Source of the DNA: Oxalobacter sp.
Lineage (GTDB): Bacteria; Pseudomonadota; Gammaproteobacteria; Burkholderiales; Burkholderiaceae_D
DNA length: 55,020 bases
Assembly: GCA_016291665.1 (NCBI GenBank)
Contig: JAEEYE010000001.1
Location: 1 to 55,020, forward strand
Direction of reading: 5' to 3'
The first letter of the stretch is position 1; the number at the start of each line of letters is the position of its first letter. The notes beneath the pieces were generated by a model. It made no database searches and was not told where the DNA came from. It saw only the letters and a program-made list of their open reading frames with translations. The position numbers and the translations under genes were made by a program. Below, piece by piece: positions 9,722 to 19,755 of the stretch.

Positions 9722-11185
9722 ATGTTTTTTACCGACCGATTTGATTTAAGGCAGCACGCCTTAAAATGGCTCCTCGTTTTCTCCGCCGGCATCACGGGCA
9801 TTTCCCCATGCTTGGCACAGACGCAGACCGATGCCCCTCCAGATGGGGACGTTGCTGCACAGCAACCTGCAACACAAACGGGTAAGACAGAGCAGTCCCA
9901 GCCTGTTGTCATGCCGACAAAATCGAAATCGGTTGTCATCGACTCCATTGCCGCTGTTGTCAATAAAGACGTCATCACCGTCTCAGAACTGAACGACCGC
10001 ACGAGGGTCGTCATCAATCAATTGAAATCCCAGAACATTGAAATCCCTCCTGAAGATCTCCTGCGCAAACAAATCTTAGAACGCATGATCATTGAAAGCG
10101 CACAAGTACAGCTCGCTAGGGACATGGGAATCAACGTTACAGACGTGCAACTCGATAAGAGTATCGCCATGATGGCTCAAGGTGAAGGCAAGACCATGAG
10201 CCAGTTCCAAGAAATGATTGAGAAAAAAGGCCGGTCATTTGAAGCTTTCCGCGAAGACCTGCGCAAAGAAATCACTATGCAACGCCTGCGTTATCACGAA
10301 GTTGATAGCAAAATCCAAATCAACGATGCAGAAATCGACAATCTCGTCGGAGCCGCTGATGCTGCACAACCCCAAGCAATTGCTGAAGTCAGGCTGGGTC
10401 ACATTTTAATCCGCGTTCCAGAAAACCCAACCCCTGAACAGTTGGCTGAAAAACGTGAACGGGCTGAAAAGGTCTTAAAACTGCTCCAATCCGGTGGCGA
10501 CTTCCAGAAAAATGCGGCTTCCTTCTCAGATGCAGATGAAGGCTTAAGTGGTGGAGACATCGGCTGGCGCAGTATTGACCGTCTGCCACAGGCTTTCGCT
10601 GAAGCGCTTGCCCAAGTTCCTGTTGGTGGACTTACCGGCGTCATCCAAAGTCCGAACGGCTTCCATATTTTAAAGGTCCTTGAAAGGCGCGCCCCTGCTG
10701 GGTCTGAAACCCCAGCTGCTTCTGCCAACACTGTGCAACAGATTCATGCCCGCCATATCTTGATTAAAGTGAACCAGCTTGTCTCTGCCGATGAAGCAAA
10801 ACACAAACTGGTTGATTTAAAGCAACGCATCATCAACAACGCAGCAACATTCGAAGAACTGGCCAAAACGTATTCAAACGATACCTCAGCCAGCCGAGGC
10901 GGTGATTTGGGTTGGATTTACCCGGGCGACACGGTACCTGAATTTGAAAAAGCCATGATGGCGTTGAATATTGGGGAAATCAGTGACCCTGTTGAGACCC
11001 AGTTCGGTTACCACCTGATCCAGGTCCTTGAGAAAAAGACTGATGATGTCTCACAGGAACGTAAACGTGCCGCAGCGAAACAGAAAATCCGAGAACGCAA
11101 GGTTGTTGAAGAAACGGGAGAATGGCTGCGCCAGTTGCGTGACCAGGTCTATGTGGAATACCACTTGGAAAACAATGAACAGTGA
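9722..11185 (+). CDS. surA: Periplasmic peptidyl-prolyl isomerase / chaperone SurA
   Basis: The 487-residue periplasmic chaperone assists outer-membrane proteins including LptD. It starts at ATG 9722 with AAGGA upstream; a reading frame extending back into lptD is a by-product of overlap. A signal peptide covers about residues 1-32 (ending CLA). The N-terminal chaperone domain begins near IDSIAAVVNKDVIT. Two parvulin domains follow, at about 222-325 (LGHILIR) and 338-440 (ARHILIK). The linker after the signal peptide is longer and richer in Q, T and P than in E. coli, so the protein is about 60 residues larger. Its stop overlaps the pdxA start by one base. Confidence 0.95.
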   Translation: MFFTDRFDLRQHALKWLLVFSAGITGISPCLAQTQTDAPPDGDVAAQQPATQTGKTEQSQPVVMPTKSKSVVIDSIAAVVNKDVITVSELNDRTRVVINQLKSQNIEIPPEDLLRKQILERMIIESAQVQLARDMGINVTDVQLDKSIAMMAQGEGKTMSQFQEMIEKKGRSFEAFREDLRKEITMQRLRYHEVDSKIQINDAEIDNLVGAADAAQPQAIAEVRLGHILIRVPENPTPEQLAEKRERAEKVLKLLQSGGDFQKNAASFSDADEGLSGGDIGWRSIDRLPQAFAEALAQVPVGGLTGVIQSPNGFHILKVLERRAPAGSETPAASANTVQQIHARHILIKVNQLVSADEAKHKLVDLKQRIINNAATFEELAKTYSNDTSASRGGDLGWIYPGDTVPEFEKAMMALNIGEISDPVETQFGYHLIQVLEKKTDDVSQERKRAAAKQKIRERKVVEETGEWLRQLRDQVYVEYHLENNEQ

Positions 11186-12231
11186 TGGATACCCCAATCA
11201 TCGCCATTACGACCGGAGAACCGGCAGGCATTGGCCCTGAAATTTCAATCCGCGGTGCTGTTGACTGCCTGAAATCCATCACCCCAGTCTTGATTGGTGA
11301 TGCGACACTACTCTCCGATTTAGCATCAAACCTGGGATATGGCCACTTAGTACGCAAACTCGATGCAGCAAACGTAACCCGGTCAAAAATCGACTCCCTA
11401 TGCGGCAACCTCATCATTGTCGATACGCCGTTAGCCAAGCTCGCTGCAGCTGGCGAACTCAACCCTGAGAATGCCCCTTACGTCCTTAAAACCCTAGACA
11501 TTGCGATTGACGGTACACTGGCCAAGACATTTGATGCAGTGACAACAGCCCCAGTCCAAAAAAGCGTCATCAACGATGCTGGCATCCCCTTTACCGGCCA
11601 CACCGAATATTTTGCTGACAGGACACACACAAACCGCGTCGTGATGATGCTCGCAGGCCATATCAAAGATAATCCCAACATGGCTCCTGATGCCATGCTG
11701 CGGGTTGCTCTAGCTACCACACACCTGCCGCTTAAAGACATCTCGTACGCAATTACTGTAGAAAGCCTTATAGAAATTGCAACCATTATCCATCAGGATT
11801 TAAAAACCCGGTTTGCCCTTTCAAATCCCAAGATCCTCATGGCAGGACTAAACCCCCATGCTGGTGAAAACGGCTACTTAGGTACTGAAGAAATTGAAAC
11901 CTTAAACCCAGCGATAAAGGCGCTCAATGCACAAGGCATTGACATCACAGGGCCTTATCCCGCAGATACCTTGTTCCAACCGCATTTCCTGAAAGACGCA
12001 GATTGTGTCCTCTCGATGTACCACGACCAAGGCCTGCCCGTCTTAAAGTATGCGACCTTTGGGCAAGGCGTTAACATTACACTGGGCATGCCAATCATTA
12101 GGACTTCCGTCGACCATGGGACTGCACTCGATATCGCAGTCAAAGGCCTAGGCATTGCCCACGCCGGCAGCATGACCGTTGCCTTAACAACGGCCGCCAA
12201 AATGGCTGCAAACGCAAAACGCACATCATGA
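11185..12231 (+). CDS. pdxA: 4-hydroxythreonine-4-phosphate dehydrogenase
   Basis: The 348-residue enzyme oxidises 4-phosphohydroxy-L-threonine in the DXP-dependent route to pyridoxal phosphate. Key blocks are [11 protein letters not shown] near the N-terminus, [10 protein letters not shown] with a metal-binding histidine, [10 protein letters not shown] and [11 protein letters not shown]. The start is the ATG at 11185 in the TGATG overlap with surA; a GTG three bases earlier is possible but unnecessary. It overlaps rsmA by 4 bases (ATGA). The four-gene order lptD-surA-pdxA-rsmA is shared with E. coli and other proteobacteria. Confidence 0.96.
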   Translation: MDTPIIAITTGEPAGIGPEISIRGAVDCLKSITPVLIGDATLLSDLASNLGYGHLVRKLDAANVTRSKIDSLCGNLIIVDTPLAKLAAAGELNPENAPYVLKTLDIAIDGTLAKTFDAVTTAPVQKSVINDAGIPFTGHTEYFADRTHTNRVVMMLAGHIKDNPNMAPDAMLRVALATTHLPLKDISYAITVESLIEIATIIHQDLKTRFALSNPKILMAGLNPHAGENGYLGTEEIETLNPAIKALNAQGIDITGPYPADTLFQPHFLKDADCVLSMYHDQGLPVLKYATFGQGVNITLGMPIIRTSVDHGTALDIAVKGLGIAHAGSMTVALTTAAKMAANAKRTS

Positions 12232-12995
12232 AACACATCCCCAGAAAACGCTTTGGCCAGAACTTCTTGAAAGATGTCTCAGTCCTGGATGCAATCATTA
12301 ATGCCATAGCCCCCCAGAAAAACGACATCATGGCTGAAATTGGCCCTGGGATGGGAGCAATGACCGAGCGGCTTTTGCCTAAGCTCAATGCACTTCATGC
12401 CATTGAACTCGACCGCGACCTAGTCACTTATCTCAATGACAAATTTAAAAACAAGCCTCTGACCATTCACCAGGGCGACGCTCTATCATTTGACTTTGGA
12501 AGCCTGCTAACTGAACCAGGACAAAAACTGCGTGTCGTTGGAAACTTGCCTTACAACATCTCAACGCCACTGCTTTTCCACCTGATGGGCTTTGCTGGCC
12601 ACGTCGTCGACCAACACTTCATGCTGCAAAAAGAAGTCGTTGAACGGATGGCTGCTACACCTGGCTCTAAAGCCTATGGCAGGCTTTCCATCATGCTGCA
12701 ATGGCGCTATGACATCGATATGCTCTTTACCGTTCCCCCGGAGGCGTTTAATCCCGCCCCCAAAGTCGATTCGGCCATTGTACGGATGATTCCAAAAGAA
12801 AACCCAGCATCATGTAGTCCCGAAAACCTCGGCAAAGTGGTCACACAGGCGTTCTCACAACGCCGCAAGGTTATCAGAAACACTCTCTCACCACTCTTTA
12901 CAACCGCCCAATTGGAAAATCTGGGAATCGACCCGGCAAAACGCCCTGAAGAAATCGGTATTGCACAGTTTATCGAGCTATCCAACCAACTCTGA
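12228..12995 (+). CDS. rsmA: 16S rRNA (adenine1518-N6/adenine1519-N6)-dimethyltransferase
   Basis: The 255-residue KsgA family enzyme dimethylates two adjacent adenines in helix 45 of 16S rRNA during late 30S assembly. The SAM site is [10 protein letters not shown] near residues 39-48 and the catalytic NLPYNIS motif (family N-L-P-Y) lies near 106-112. The N-terminal RKRFGQNFL motif is standard. It is the last gene of the lptD operon and is translationally coupled to pdxA. It converges with pit across a 58-base gap in which I see no clear terminator. Confidence 0.97.
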   Translation: MKHIPRKRFGQNFLKDVSVLDAIINAIAPQKNDIMAEIGPGMGAMTERLLPKLNALHAIELDRDLVTYLNDKFKNKPLTIHQGDALSFDFGSLLTEPGQKLRVVGNLPYNISTPLLFHLMGFAGHVVDQHFMLQKEVVERMAATPGSKAYGRLSIMLQWRYDIDMLFTVPPEAFNPAPKVDSAIVRMIPKENPASCSPENLGKVVTQAFSQRRKVIRNTLSPLFTTAQLENLGIDPAKRPEEIGIAQFIELSNQL

Positions 12996-13053
12996 AAACA
13001 AGTACGCACCGGACAAAAGCCGATGCGCACATGAGAAAACAATCAGAAGACGG

Positions 13054-14061
13054 TTAAAGAATCTGCGTTCCAATCCACCAACCAATTGCTGACATAGTAG
13101 CAGCAGCAGGGATCGTTAACACCCATGCCCAAACGATGTTCCCTGCAACCCCCCAACGAACAGCTGACAGGCGCTTAGATGCGCCCACACCAACAATCGC
13201 ACCCGTAATGGTATGGGTCGTTGAAACCGGGATCCCTAAAGCGGTTGCCATGAACAACGTCAACGCACCACCGGTTTCAGCACAAACACCACCAACCGGT
13301 TTGACCTTCGTAATTTTCTGGCCCATCGTCTTCACAATGCGCCAGCCCCCAAAAAGGGTACCAAAACCAATAGCGCTATAACACGATACAATAACCCAGA
13401 ATGGCAAACTGTCTGTAGCGGTTGCATAGCCTGAAGCCAAGAGCAGCATCCAGATCAACCCCATCGTCTTCTGAGCATCATTCCCACCGTGTCCCAAACT
13501 ATAAAGTGATGACGTAAAAAGCTGGATACGCCTGAACCACCTGTCCACTGTCCTAGGTGTCGCCCGCACAAAAAGCCACGAAATCAGCAGCATCATGAAT
13601 GAGCCAAAAACAAAACCTAGGACCGGTGAAATAACGATAAAGGCAACAATCTTTAGGATACCGCTTGCAATCAAGGAGCTCGCGCCACTCTTAGCCAAAG
13701 CGGCACCAATTAAGCCTCCGACCAATGCATGGGACGAGGATGATGGAATACCGTAATACCAAGTAATGATATTCCATGCGATGGCACCAAAAAGCGCCCC
13801 AAACACGATATAGTGGTCAACAATTGCCGCATCAACAATCCCTTTACCAATGGTTGTTGCCACATGGAGGTCAAAGATAAAAATCGCAATGACATTCATG
13901 AAAGCAGCAACACCAACTGCCACTTGAGGCTTTAAAACCCCTGTCGAGACCACCGTCGCAATGGCATTGGCTGCATCATGGAACCCGTTCATAAAATCGA
14001 ACAAAAGTGCCATGCCAACGATGATGATAATCGCTGTCAAACCGACATCTATCGCCTGCAT
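13054..14061 (-). CDS. pit: Low-affinity inorganic phosphate transporter (PiT family)
   Basis: The 335-residue inner-membrane protein has about nine or ten hydrophobic segments and both PiT signature halves: DFMNGFHDAANAIATVV near residues 22-38 and ALGIPVSTTHTITGAIVG near the C-terminus. PiT carriers import metal-phosphate complexes driven by protons. The short form, without the large central loop of E. coli PitA, is typical when a PhoU-like DUF47 partner is co-encoded, as here immediately upstream on the same strand. Substrate could include sulfate in some homologues, but the partner gene argues for phosphate. Confidence 0.93.
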   Translation of the reverse strand: MQAIDVGLTAIIIIVGMALLFDFMNGFHDAANAIATVVSTGVLKPQVAVGVAAFMNVIAIFIFDLHVATTIGKGIVDAAIVDHYIVFGALFGAIAWNIITWYYGIPSSSSHALVGGLIGAALAKSGASSLIASGILKIVAFIVISPVLGFVFGSFMMLLISWLFVRATPRTVDRWFRRIQLFTSSLYSLGHGGNDAQKTMGLIWMLLLASGYATATDSLPFWVIVSCYSAIGFGTLFGGWRIVKTMGQKITKVKPVGGVCAETGGALTLFMATALGIPVSTTHTITGAIVGVGASKRLSAVRWGVAGNIVWAWVLTIPAAATMSAIGWWIGTQIL

Positions 14062-14109
14062 AAATCCCCTTCCATAGAAAAGAAACGCAATTACCGACTT
14101 CCAACGCGG

Positions 14110-14739
14110 TTAGGCATTTTCAACCACAATGCCTTCAACAATATTACCGACCTCTTCACAGATGTCACAGACATTCTCTAACAATTCATACAACGCTTTC
14201 AGTTTGATCAATGTACGGGTATCCGGCTCGTTCCTGAAGAGATTGGACATCGCTTCATACGTCACATGGTCGTTTTCCGTTTCCAATTGGTCGACTTCCT
14301 CACAAAGCGCCAGAATCCGTTGCGCATTCTTCATGTTATTCAACATGCCAATGCCTTCTTTGAGTTTTTCACAACTCAATAAGCACAGTTCTGCGAGACG
14401 GAATGCTTCGGGCGTAATTGTTTCAATGTTGTAAAGCGATACGGCCTGGGCAGAGTCTTCAATCAAGTCAATGATGTCATCCATACGAGAAATCAACCGG
14501 TGGATATCATCACGGTCTAATGGTGTGATGAATGTCTTACGTAATGCCCTGACTGTCTCATGTACAACATCATCTGCCTTTTCTTCAATGTTCTCGATGG
14601 CGTGCATCCGCCGTTCGAAATCATCAGGCGACCCGCGCATCAATTCGAGTAATTCCGTAGCAGCATTGACGCATAGTTCTGCATGAACATTGAACAAGTC
14701 AAAGAACTTCGCTTCCTTTGGCATTAATTTTCCAAACAT
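14110..14739 (-). CDS. PhoU-like DUF47 family phosphate transport accessory protein
   Basis: The 209-residue, all-helical cytoplasmic protein of the DUF47/TIGR00153 family begins MFGKLMPKEAKFFDLF and carries repeated acidic E/D-x-x-D/E helices (for example IENIEEKADD and MDDIIDLIED) like the metal-binding helices of PhoU. Genes of this family are found next to pit and are thought to regulate or gate the transporter. It precedes pit by 48 bases on the same strand, so the two form an operon. GGAG is present upstream of the start. The molecular function is not established in detail. Confidence 0.9.
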   Translation of the reverse strand: MFGKLMPKEAKFFDLFNVHAELCVNAATELLELMRGSPDDFERRMHAIENIEEKADDVVHETVRALRKTFITPLDRDDIHRLISRMDDIIDLIEDSAQAVSLYNIETITPEAFRLAELCLLSCEKLKEGIGMLNNMKNAQRILALCEEVDQLETENDHVTYEAMSNLFRNEPDTRTLIKLKALYELLENVCDICEEVGNIVEGIVVENA

Positions 14740-14807
14740 CCCTGCTCCTTTTTCCTGTCAGACGCACTTTTTAAACGACTACCCAGCCACACTAGGCCGA
14801 CATCACA

Positions 14808-16184
14808 TCAACCCACGTAGTCCACGTTTCCTGCGTAATTATCAAACTTCGTAAACTGCCCTAAGAACGTCAAGCGGACATTCCCAATCGGGCCATTCCT
14901 TTGCTTCCCAATGATGATTTCAGCAGTCCCTTTGTCTGGCGAATCAGGATTGTAGACTTCATCACGGTAAATAAACAAAATCAAATCAGCATCTTGTTCA
15001 ATCGCCCCTGACTCACGCAGATCCGACATCACAGGACGCTTGTTTGGCCGCTGTTCGACAGAACGGTTCAACTGCGAGAGCGCAATGACCGGACAATTCA
15101 ACTCTTTAGCCAATGCCTTTAAACCGCGCGAAATTTCAGAGATTTCGGTTGCACGGTTTTCACCAGCATTTGTCGGTGCCATTAACTGGAGGTAGTCGAT
15201 GATGATGAGCCCCAATTTACCACACTGCTTGGCTAAACGCCTTGCCCTAGCCCTTAATTCAATACTGTTTAAAGCCGGTGTTTCATCGACATAAATCGGG
15301 GCATCATTCATCTTGCCCATTGCAAAGGTGAGTTTTTCCCAATCACTGTCTTGGAGGCGTCCTGTACGCAACCGGTGTTGGTCAAGTCGACCGACTGAAC
15401 CCAACATACGGCCAGCCAACTGCGCCCCACTCATTTCCATCGAGAAAACGCATACAGGCAACTGCTGTTCAATCGCCACATACTCGCCAATGTTGATGGA
15501 AAAAGCCGTCTTACCCATGGATGGGCGACCTGCCACAATCACCAAATCACCAGGCTGAAGGCCCGACGTCATCTTATCGAGGTCAATAAAACCAGTGGGA
15601 ATACCCGTGACTTCACTGTCCACATCGCTGTTGTACAATTCTTCAATGCGCTCAGCAACACCAACCAACAATTGATTAATAGACTGGAATCCCTGTGTTT
15701 CGCGGCTGCTTTCTTCCGCAATCGCAAAAATCTTTGTCTCTGCTTCATCAAGGATCTGTTTGACATCTTTTCCTTGGGTTTGGAAAGCACTAGCCGAGAT
15801 ATCATCGGATACGGTAATCAACTGCCTTAAGATGCTCCTGTCACGGACAAGCTGCGCATAATGGCGAATATTGGCAGCAGACGGGGTATTGCGAGCCAGT
15901 GAATTCAGATACTCAATCCCACCTGTTTCGTCAACTTGGCCTGCCGCCTGCAACGATTCAAAAACCGTAATGACATCTGCAGGCTTAGATGCGGTAATGA
16001 GTTTCGTGATATGCTGGAAAATGAGGCGATGGTCGAAACGATAAAAGTCCTCATCCCTGAGAAAGCCGCCTAAGCGATCCCAAGATGAATTGTCTAAAAG
16101 CAACCCACCCAAGACCGACTGTTCCGCTTCAATGGAATGCGGTGGGGTACGAATCGCTTCATACTGTAAATCGGGTTCCGCCAT
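14808..16184 (-). CDS. dnaB: Replicative DNA helicase DnaB
   Basis: The 458-residue hexameric helicase unwinds DNA 5' to 3' at the replication fork. An N-terminal primase-interacting domain occupies about 15-115. The RecA-like motor has Walker A GRPSMGKTA at 219-227, Walker B LIIIDYLQLM at 326-335 and the SQLNRSVEQR region. The start is ATG 16184 because a full AAGGAGGTGA Shine-Dalgarno sits just upstream; a GTG at 16196 inside that motif is rejected. No intein is present. rplI, often beside dnaB, is not here. Confidence 0.97.
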   Translation of the reverse strand: MAEPDLQYEAIRTPPHSIEAEQSVLGGLLLDNSSWDRLGGFLRDEDFYRFDHRLIFQHITKLITASKPADVITVFESLQAAGQVDETGGIEYLNSLARNTPSAANIRHYAQLVRDRSILRQLITVSDDISASAFQTQGKDVKQILDEAETKIFAIAEESSRETQGFQSINQLLVGVAERIEELYNSDVDSEVTGIPTGFIDLDKMTSGLQPGDLVIVAGRPSMGKTAFSINIGEYVAIEQQLPVCVFSMEMSGAQLAGRMLGSVGRLDQHRLRTGRLQDSDWEKLTFAMGKMNDAPIYVDETPALNSIELRARARRLAKQCGKLGLIIIDYLQLMAPTNAGENRATEISEISRGLKALAKELNCPVIALSQLNRSVEQRPNKRPVMSDLRESGAIEQDADLILFIYRDEVYNPDSPDKGTAEIIIGKQRNGPIGNVRLTFLGQFTKFDNYAGNVDYVG

Positions 16185-16273
16185 CTTAAAACTCACCTCC
16201 TTACCTTCTTGATTATACCAAATAAGAAGGATTGCACGCCTTCACTACGAGTGCAGTACTGACATTTTTCCAT

Positions 16274-17536
16274 TCACAACAACATGAAGCTGCACCCAGC
16301 AACCACCGTTGGCGTCAATGCATATAGGAAAAGGGACAATGGACTGATTGACTGATGCTCAAACGTATTTTTTAGCAGAGAAAAACTAACTGGGTTTGGC
16401 GCATTGGCAATCACGGTCAAACCACCACCTGTCACTGCACCAGCAACCAAAGCATATTTGCTGACATCGGAAAGTCCTTCTACCAAAGAACCTAAGTAAG
16501 TCAGCGCCGCATTATCCGTAATCGCCGTCAAAAGTGTGGTGCCAACAAAGAGCAACGTACTGTCCATACTCGATAAAATCGGCTCAAGCCACCACTTCTG
16601 CATACCGCCGACCACAACGAGGCCTGCCAGAAAAAAGGCCACCAACAAACCTTCACGTAACATCAATGGGCTTTGATAGCGTTGGTACGCCTCCGTAAAA
16701 CCCAAAAAGAGTAGGAAAACTCCCATAAAGACGGCTGGATGGTGGCTGAACAGAACCACTAAAACCAAAGCAAGCAAGTGAATCAGCATGACAACCAGTG
16801 GCACTCGGGGTACTTCATGTTCTTTAGGCTGTTTACCCATCGAAAAGAGGACTTTTCGGAAGACCAAACAGGCAATGGTTGCATTGATGAGGATGGCAAT
16901 CACCGCCTTCCAGCCAAAATTCATCAGCATATGATTCAGTCCCCACCCCCATTTACCAGCAACCATCAAAACAGGCGGCGCAGCATAAGGGGTCAAAACA
17001 CCACCAATGGAAACATTCACTAGCAAAATCGCAATCGTAAAGTAGCGCATTGACTCGGGGATCCGCCGAGTGAAATAACGGTCACGCAAAATGATGGCAC
17101 CCAATGTCATCGCGGCAGGTTCCGTAATAAAAGAACCCAAAATAGGTACCAACGAGAGTGTCAGGAAATAGTAAGCAGTTGTCCCAGGCAAAGGGATTAA
17201 GCGGTCTAACGCATCAATTAAGAGTTGTGCTGCCTGCAAAACGGGACGTGTACCAGCAATCACAAGTATGACAAACACAAAAAGCGGTTCCGTAAAGTTA
17301 CGGGTATCCAAGTACTCAACGGCACTCTGGTAACCATCGACCACCGCCATAAAGCCCAACAAGACAAACGCCCAAAAGCCAAAAACAACTTCAACTTCCC
17401 CTAGCATCAAGAGAAGTCCAGAATGTTTTTCACTACGGTTTGCCAAGCGGACAAAAAACTTAGTGGAAAAACTATGCATTAATGCGAGGAAAAACAGCCC
17501 TGCACCAATGTATTCAATCAATGAAATCTGATTCAT
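16274..17536 (-). CDS. Putative Na+/H+ antiporter (PF07399-like family)
   Basis: The 420-residue inner-membrane protein has about eleven hydrophobic segments. Two repeated half-motifs with conserved polar residues inside the membrane stand out: SFITEPAAMTLGAIILRD and TAITDNAALTYLGS, followed by GGGLTVIANAPNPV. This is the pattern of the putative Na+/H+ antiporter family within the IT superfamily. Transport has not been shown for most members, so ion specificity is uncertain. It lies upstream of dnaB on the same strand with a 90-base gap and diverges from thiL. Confidence 0.75.
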   Translation of the reverse strand: MNQISLIEYIGAGLFFLALMHSFSTKFFVRLANRSEKHSGLLLMLGEVEVVFGFWAFVLLGFMAVVDGYQSAVEYLDTRNFTEPLFVFVILVIAGTRPVLQAAQLLIDALDRLIPLPGTTAYYFLTLSLVPILGSFITEPAAMTLGAIILRDRYFTRRIPESMRYFTIAILLVNVSIGGVLTPYAAPPVLMVAGKWGWGLNHMLMNFGWKAVIAILINATIACLVFRKVLFSMGKQPKEHEVPRVPLVVMLIHLLALVLVVLFSHHPAVFMGVFLLFLGFTEAYQRYQSPLMLREGLLVAFFLAGLVVVGGMQKWWLEPILSSMDSTLLFVGTTLLTAITDNAALTYLGSLVEGLSDVSKYALVAGAVTGGGLTVIANAPNPVSFSLLKNTFEHQSISPLSLFLYALTPTVVAGCSFMLL

Positions 17537-17638
17537 GAACCTGACAGTCCTAACCCAAAAGCAACCCAGTCACCTTTGCCTCTACCAATCTGGGCGTGCA
17601 TTTTACGTCCCAGTTTAGAAGTTTATCATCCTCTTGCT

Positions 17639-17666
17639 TTGCTGCGGCAACGATACGATTTATTAT
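17639..17666 (+). promoter_or_regulatory. Candidate sigma-70 promoter of thiL-pgpA-pncC
   Basis: TTGCTG at 17639-17644 and TATTAT at 17661-17666 are separated by 16 bases. The predicted start near 17673 leaves a short 26-base leader before the ATG at 17699. Confidence 0.4.
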
Positions 17667-17698
17667 GTCCATTTTGAATCCTTGAAGGCGCATTGGCC

Positions 17699-18664
17699 AT
17701 GATTTCCGAATTCGATCTCATTGCAAAATACTTCGCAAAACCCGCAACTAAAGCAGATTTAGGCGTCGGCGACGACTGCGCCCTCTTAAGGCAGACGACC
17801 GGCATGCAAATGGCAATTTCAACTGACATGCTGGTATCCGGCACCCATTTTTTCCCAGATACAGATCCTAGACAACTCGGCCACAAGTCTTTAGCCGTCA
17901 ACCTGTCCGATCTAGCGGCAATGGGCGCACAACCAATTGCCTGTACATTGGCAGTCTCTATGCCAGAATCGAATGAAACTTTCATCGCCCCCTTTGCGGA
18001 AGGCTTACTGGCCTTAGCCAACCAACACGGCTGTGAGCTGATTGGCGGTGATACCACCCGCGGGCCTTTAAACATCTGCATTACGGTCTTCGGCCAAATC
18101 CCAACTGGGCAAGCCTTACGGCGTGATGCGGCAAAACCAGGCGACGAAATCTGGGTATCCGGTACCCTAGGCGACGCAAGACTAGCCCTCGCCCATATGC
18201 GTCAAGAACTGCAACTGGAAGAAACCCAATTCCAACGTGTGTTGCCACGTATGCTAAAACCCACACCACGCGTGGAACTAGGCATTGCCTTAAGAGGCAT
18301 TGCACACGCTGCATTAGACCTATCTGACGGCCTATTAGGCGACTTAACCCATATTCTGGACGCATCGCACGTTGGCGCCTCCATTAATACCGATTGGATA
18401 CCGATGAGCAAAATCCTCACGATGCAGGAAACATCCTGGCGCCATCAATGCACCTTAGGAGGTGGGGACGACTACGAACTGTGTTTTACTGCACCACCTG
18501 AAAAACATGACCAGGTCATCGAAGCTGGTAAAAGGGCAGGTGTTACAGTTACACACATCGGAAAAATTGAAGAAGAGACAGGACTTAAACTTTACAATGC
18601 TTCTGGAACCTTGCATCAAGACAATATCCGGTCTTTTGACCATTTCGCAGCCCAGAAAAAATGA
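17699..18664 (+). CDS. thiL: Thiamine-monophosphate kinase
   Basis: The 321-residue kinase phosphorylates thiamine monophosphate to thiamine diphosphate. Motifs in order are DLGVGDDCALL, the metal/ATP loop STDMLVSGTHF, NLSDLAAMGA, GGDTTRG, DLSDGLLGDL and GGGDDYELCF. ATG 17699 is used, although TTG 17693 is also possible; GAAGG lies 10 bases upstream. It overlaps pgpA by four bases (ATGA). TDP is the cofactor of the TPP enzyme encoded at 23326-25059, a metabolic but not an operon link. Confidence 0.95.
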   Translation: MISEFDLIAKYFAKPATKADLGVGDDCALLRQTTGMQMAISTDMLVSGTHFFPDTDPRQLGHKSLAVNLSDLAAMGAQPIACTLAVSMPESNETFIAPFAEGLLALANQHGCELIGGDTTRGPLNICITVFGQIPTGQALRRDAAKPGDEIWVSGTLGDARLALAHMRQELQLEETQFQRVLPRMLKPTPRVELGIALRGIAHAALDLSDGLLGDLTHILDASHVGASINTDWIPMSKILTMQETSWRHQCTLGGGDDYELCFTAPPEKHDQVIEAGKRAGVTVTHIGKIEEETGLKLYNASGTLHQDNIRSFDHFAAQKK

Positions 18665-19182
18665 AAAAAAAACAAGGCACCACACCAACGTTTTCTTTCA
18701 TGCTCTCAAACCCATGGCACCTGATTTCGCTCGGGTTTGGCAGCGGTCTCTCGCCTATTGTTCCTGGAACAGTTGGCACAGCCTTCGGCGTCCTGTCCTT
18801 CCACTTCCTAACAGCTTGGTTCCCAACCTTTTTGACGCCACTTGCCTGGTACATTATCTGTGCAATCGGATTCGTAATTGGCATCAAGGCCTGTCAATTT
18901 ACAGGAGACGCCCTAATGAGCCCTGACAGCGGTCATATGGTCTGGGATGAAATCATCGCAATGTGGCTCATCATGGCATACATCATGCCGACTGACTGGA
19001 AACAAGAGCTTGCAGCCTTTGTGCTTTTCCGCATCTTTGATATGACCAAGCCACCACCAATCCGATGGTTTGACCGTCACATCCACGGCGGCTTCGGCGT
19101 CATGCTCGATGACATCATTGCCGCTATTTTCGCCATCATCTCGTTTGTGCTTTGTGAGAAAATGATAGCCATCTACGCTTAA
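18661..19182 (+). CDS. pgpA: Phosphatidylglycerophosphatase A
   Basis: The 173-residue membrane phosphatase removes the terminal phosphate of phosphatidylglycerophosphate to give phosphatidylglycerol. Family motifs are PGTVGTAFG, WDEIIAMW, FRIFDMTKPPPIRWFD and GGFGVMLDDIIA. About three or four hydrophobic segments surround the acidic catalytic residues. It is translationally coupled to thiL, the usual thiL-pgpA pairing in proteobacteria, and lies 15 bases before pncC. Confidence 0.95.
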   Translation: MKKKQGTTPTFSFMLSNPWHLISLGFGSGLSPIVPGTVGTAFGVLSFHFLTAWFPTFLTPLAWYIICAIGFVIGIKACQFTGDALMSPDSGHMVWDEIIAMWLIMAYIMPTDWKQELAAFVLFRIFDMTKPPPIRWFDRHIHGGFGVMLDDIIAAIFAIISFVLCEKMIAIYA

Positions 19183-19197
19183 CCCAAGGGAGACACC

Positions 19198-19695
19198 ATG
19201 ATAGAGGATATCCTTGAACTTTCACGGAAAGCCGGTTCACTGCTTAAACAGAGAAACCTCAAATTGGTCACCGTCGAATCTTGTACCGGTGGCAGCCTAG
19301 CTAAACTTATTACCGACATCCCTGGCGCATCGAACTGGTTTGAATGCGGCTTTACTACCTATTCCAACGAATCCAAGACAAAGCTCGTCAACGTCCCAGC
19401 AGAACTCATTGCAACACAAGGCGCTGTCAGCCAAAAGGTTGCTTTAGCAATGGCAAAAGGTGGACTTGCGACCACGACAGGGGACATTGCCATCTCCACA
19501 ACAGGAATTGCAGGCCCTGATGGTGGCACACCAGAAAAACCGGTCGGTACTGTCTGCTTCGGCTTTGCGGCTAAAGATGGTACCTTCAGTACCGACAAAC
19601 AGCTTTTTTCTGGCGACCGTGACGCTATAAGAACACAGAGCATTGCACACTGCCTCAAATGCCTGTGCAACTACTTAGAAACCGACCACTTTTAG
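19198..19695 (+). CDS. pncC: Nicotinamide-nucleotide amidase (CinA C-terminal domain)
   Basis: The 165-residue stand-alone CinA C-domain protein deamidates NMN to nicotinate mononucleotide in pyridine nucleotide recycling. The catalytic serine lies in VESCTGGSLAKLIT near residues 28-41, and TGIAGPDGGTPEKPVGTV forms the substrate loop. GGGAGA precedes the ATG. It ends the thiL-pgpA-pncC operon with TAG and converges with sucD across 60 bases. There is no N-terminal competence (MoCF) domain. Confidence 0.93.
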   Translation: MIEDILELSRKAGSLLKQRNLKLVTVESCTGGSLAKLITDIPGASNWFECGFTTYSNESKTKLVNVPAELIATQGAVSQKVALAMAKGGLATTTGDIAISTTGIAGPDGGTPEKPVGTVCFGFAAKDGTFSTDKQLFSGDRDAIRTQSIAHCLKCLCNYLETDHF

Positions 19696-19711
19696 AGCAC
19701 CAAAAAATAGA

Positions 19712-19735
19712 AACCCGGTGGCAAGCCACCGGGTT
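19712..19735 (-). terminator. Terminator of the sucCD transcription unit
   Basis: An 11-bp stem AACCCGGTGGC / GCCACCGGGTT (19712-19722 and 19725-19735) is followed on the minus strand by TTTCTATTTTTT. The plus strand has no T-run, so this serves sucD rather than pncC. Confidence 0.85.
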
Positions 19736-19755
19736 CAATCAGTCAAGAGAGCTGA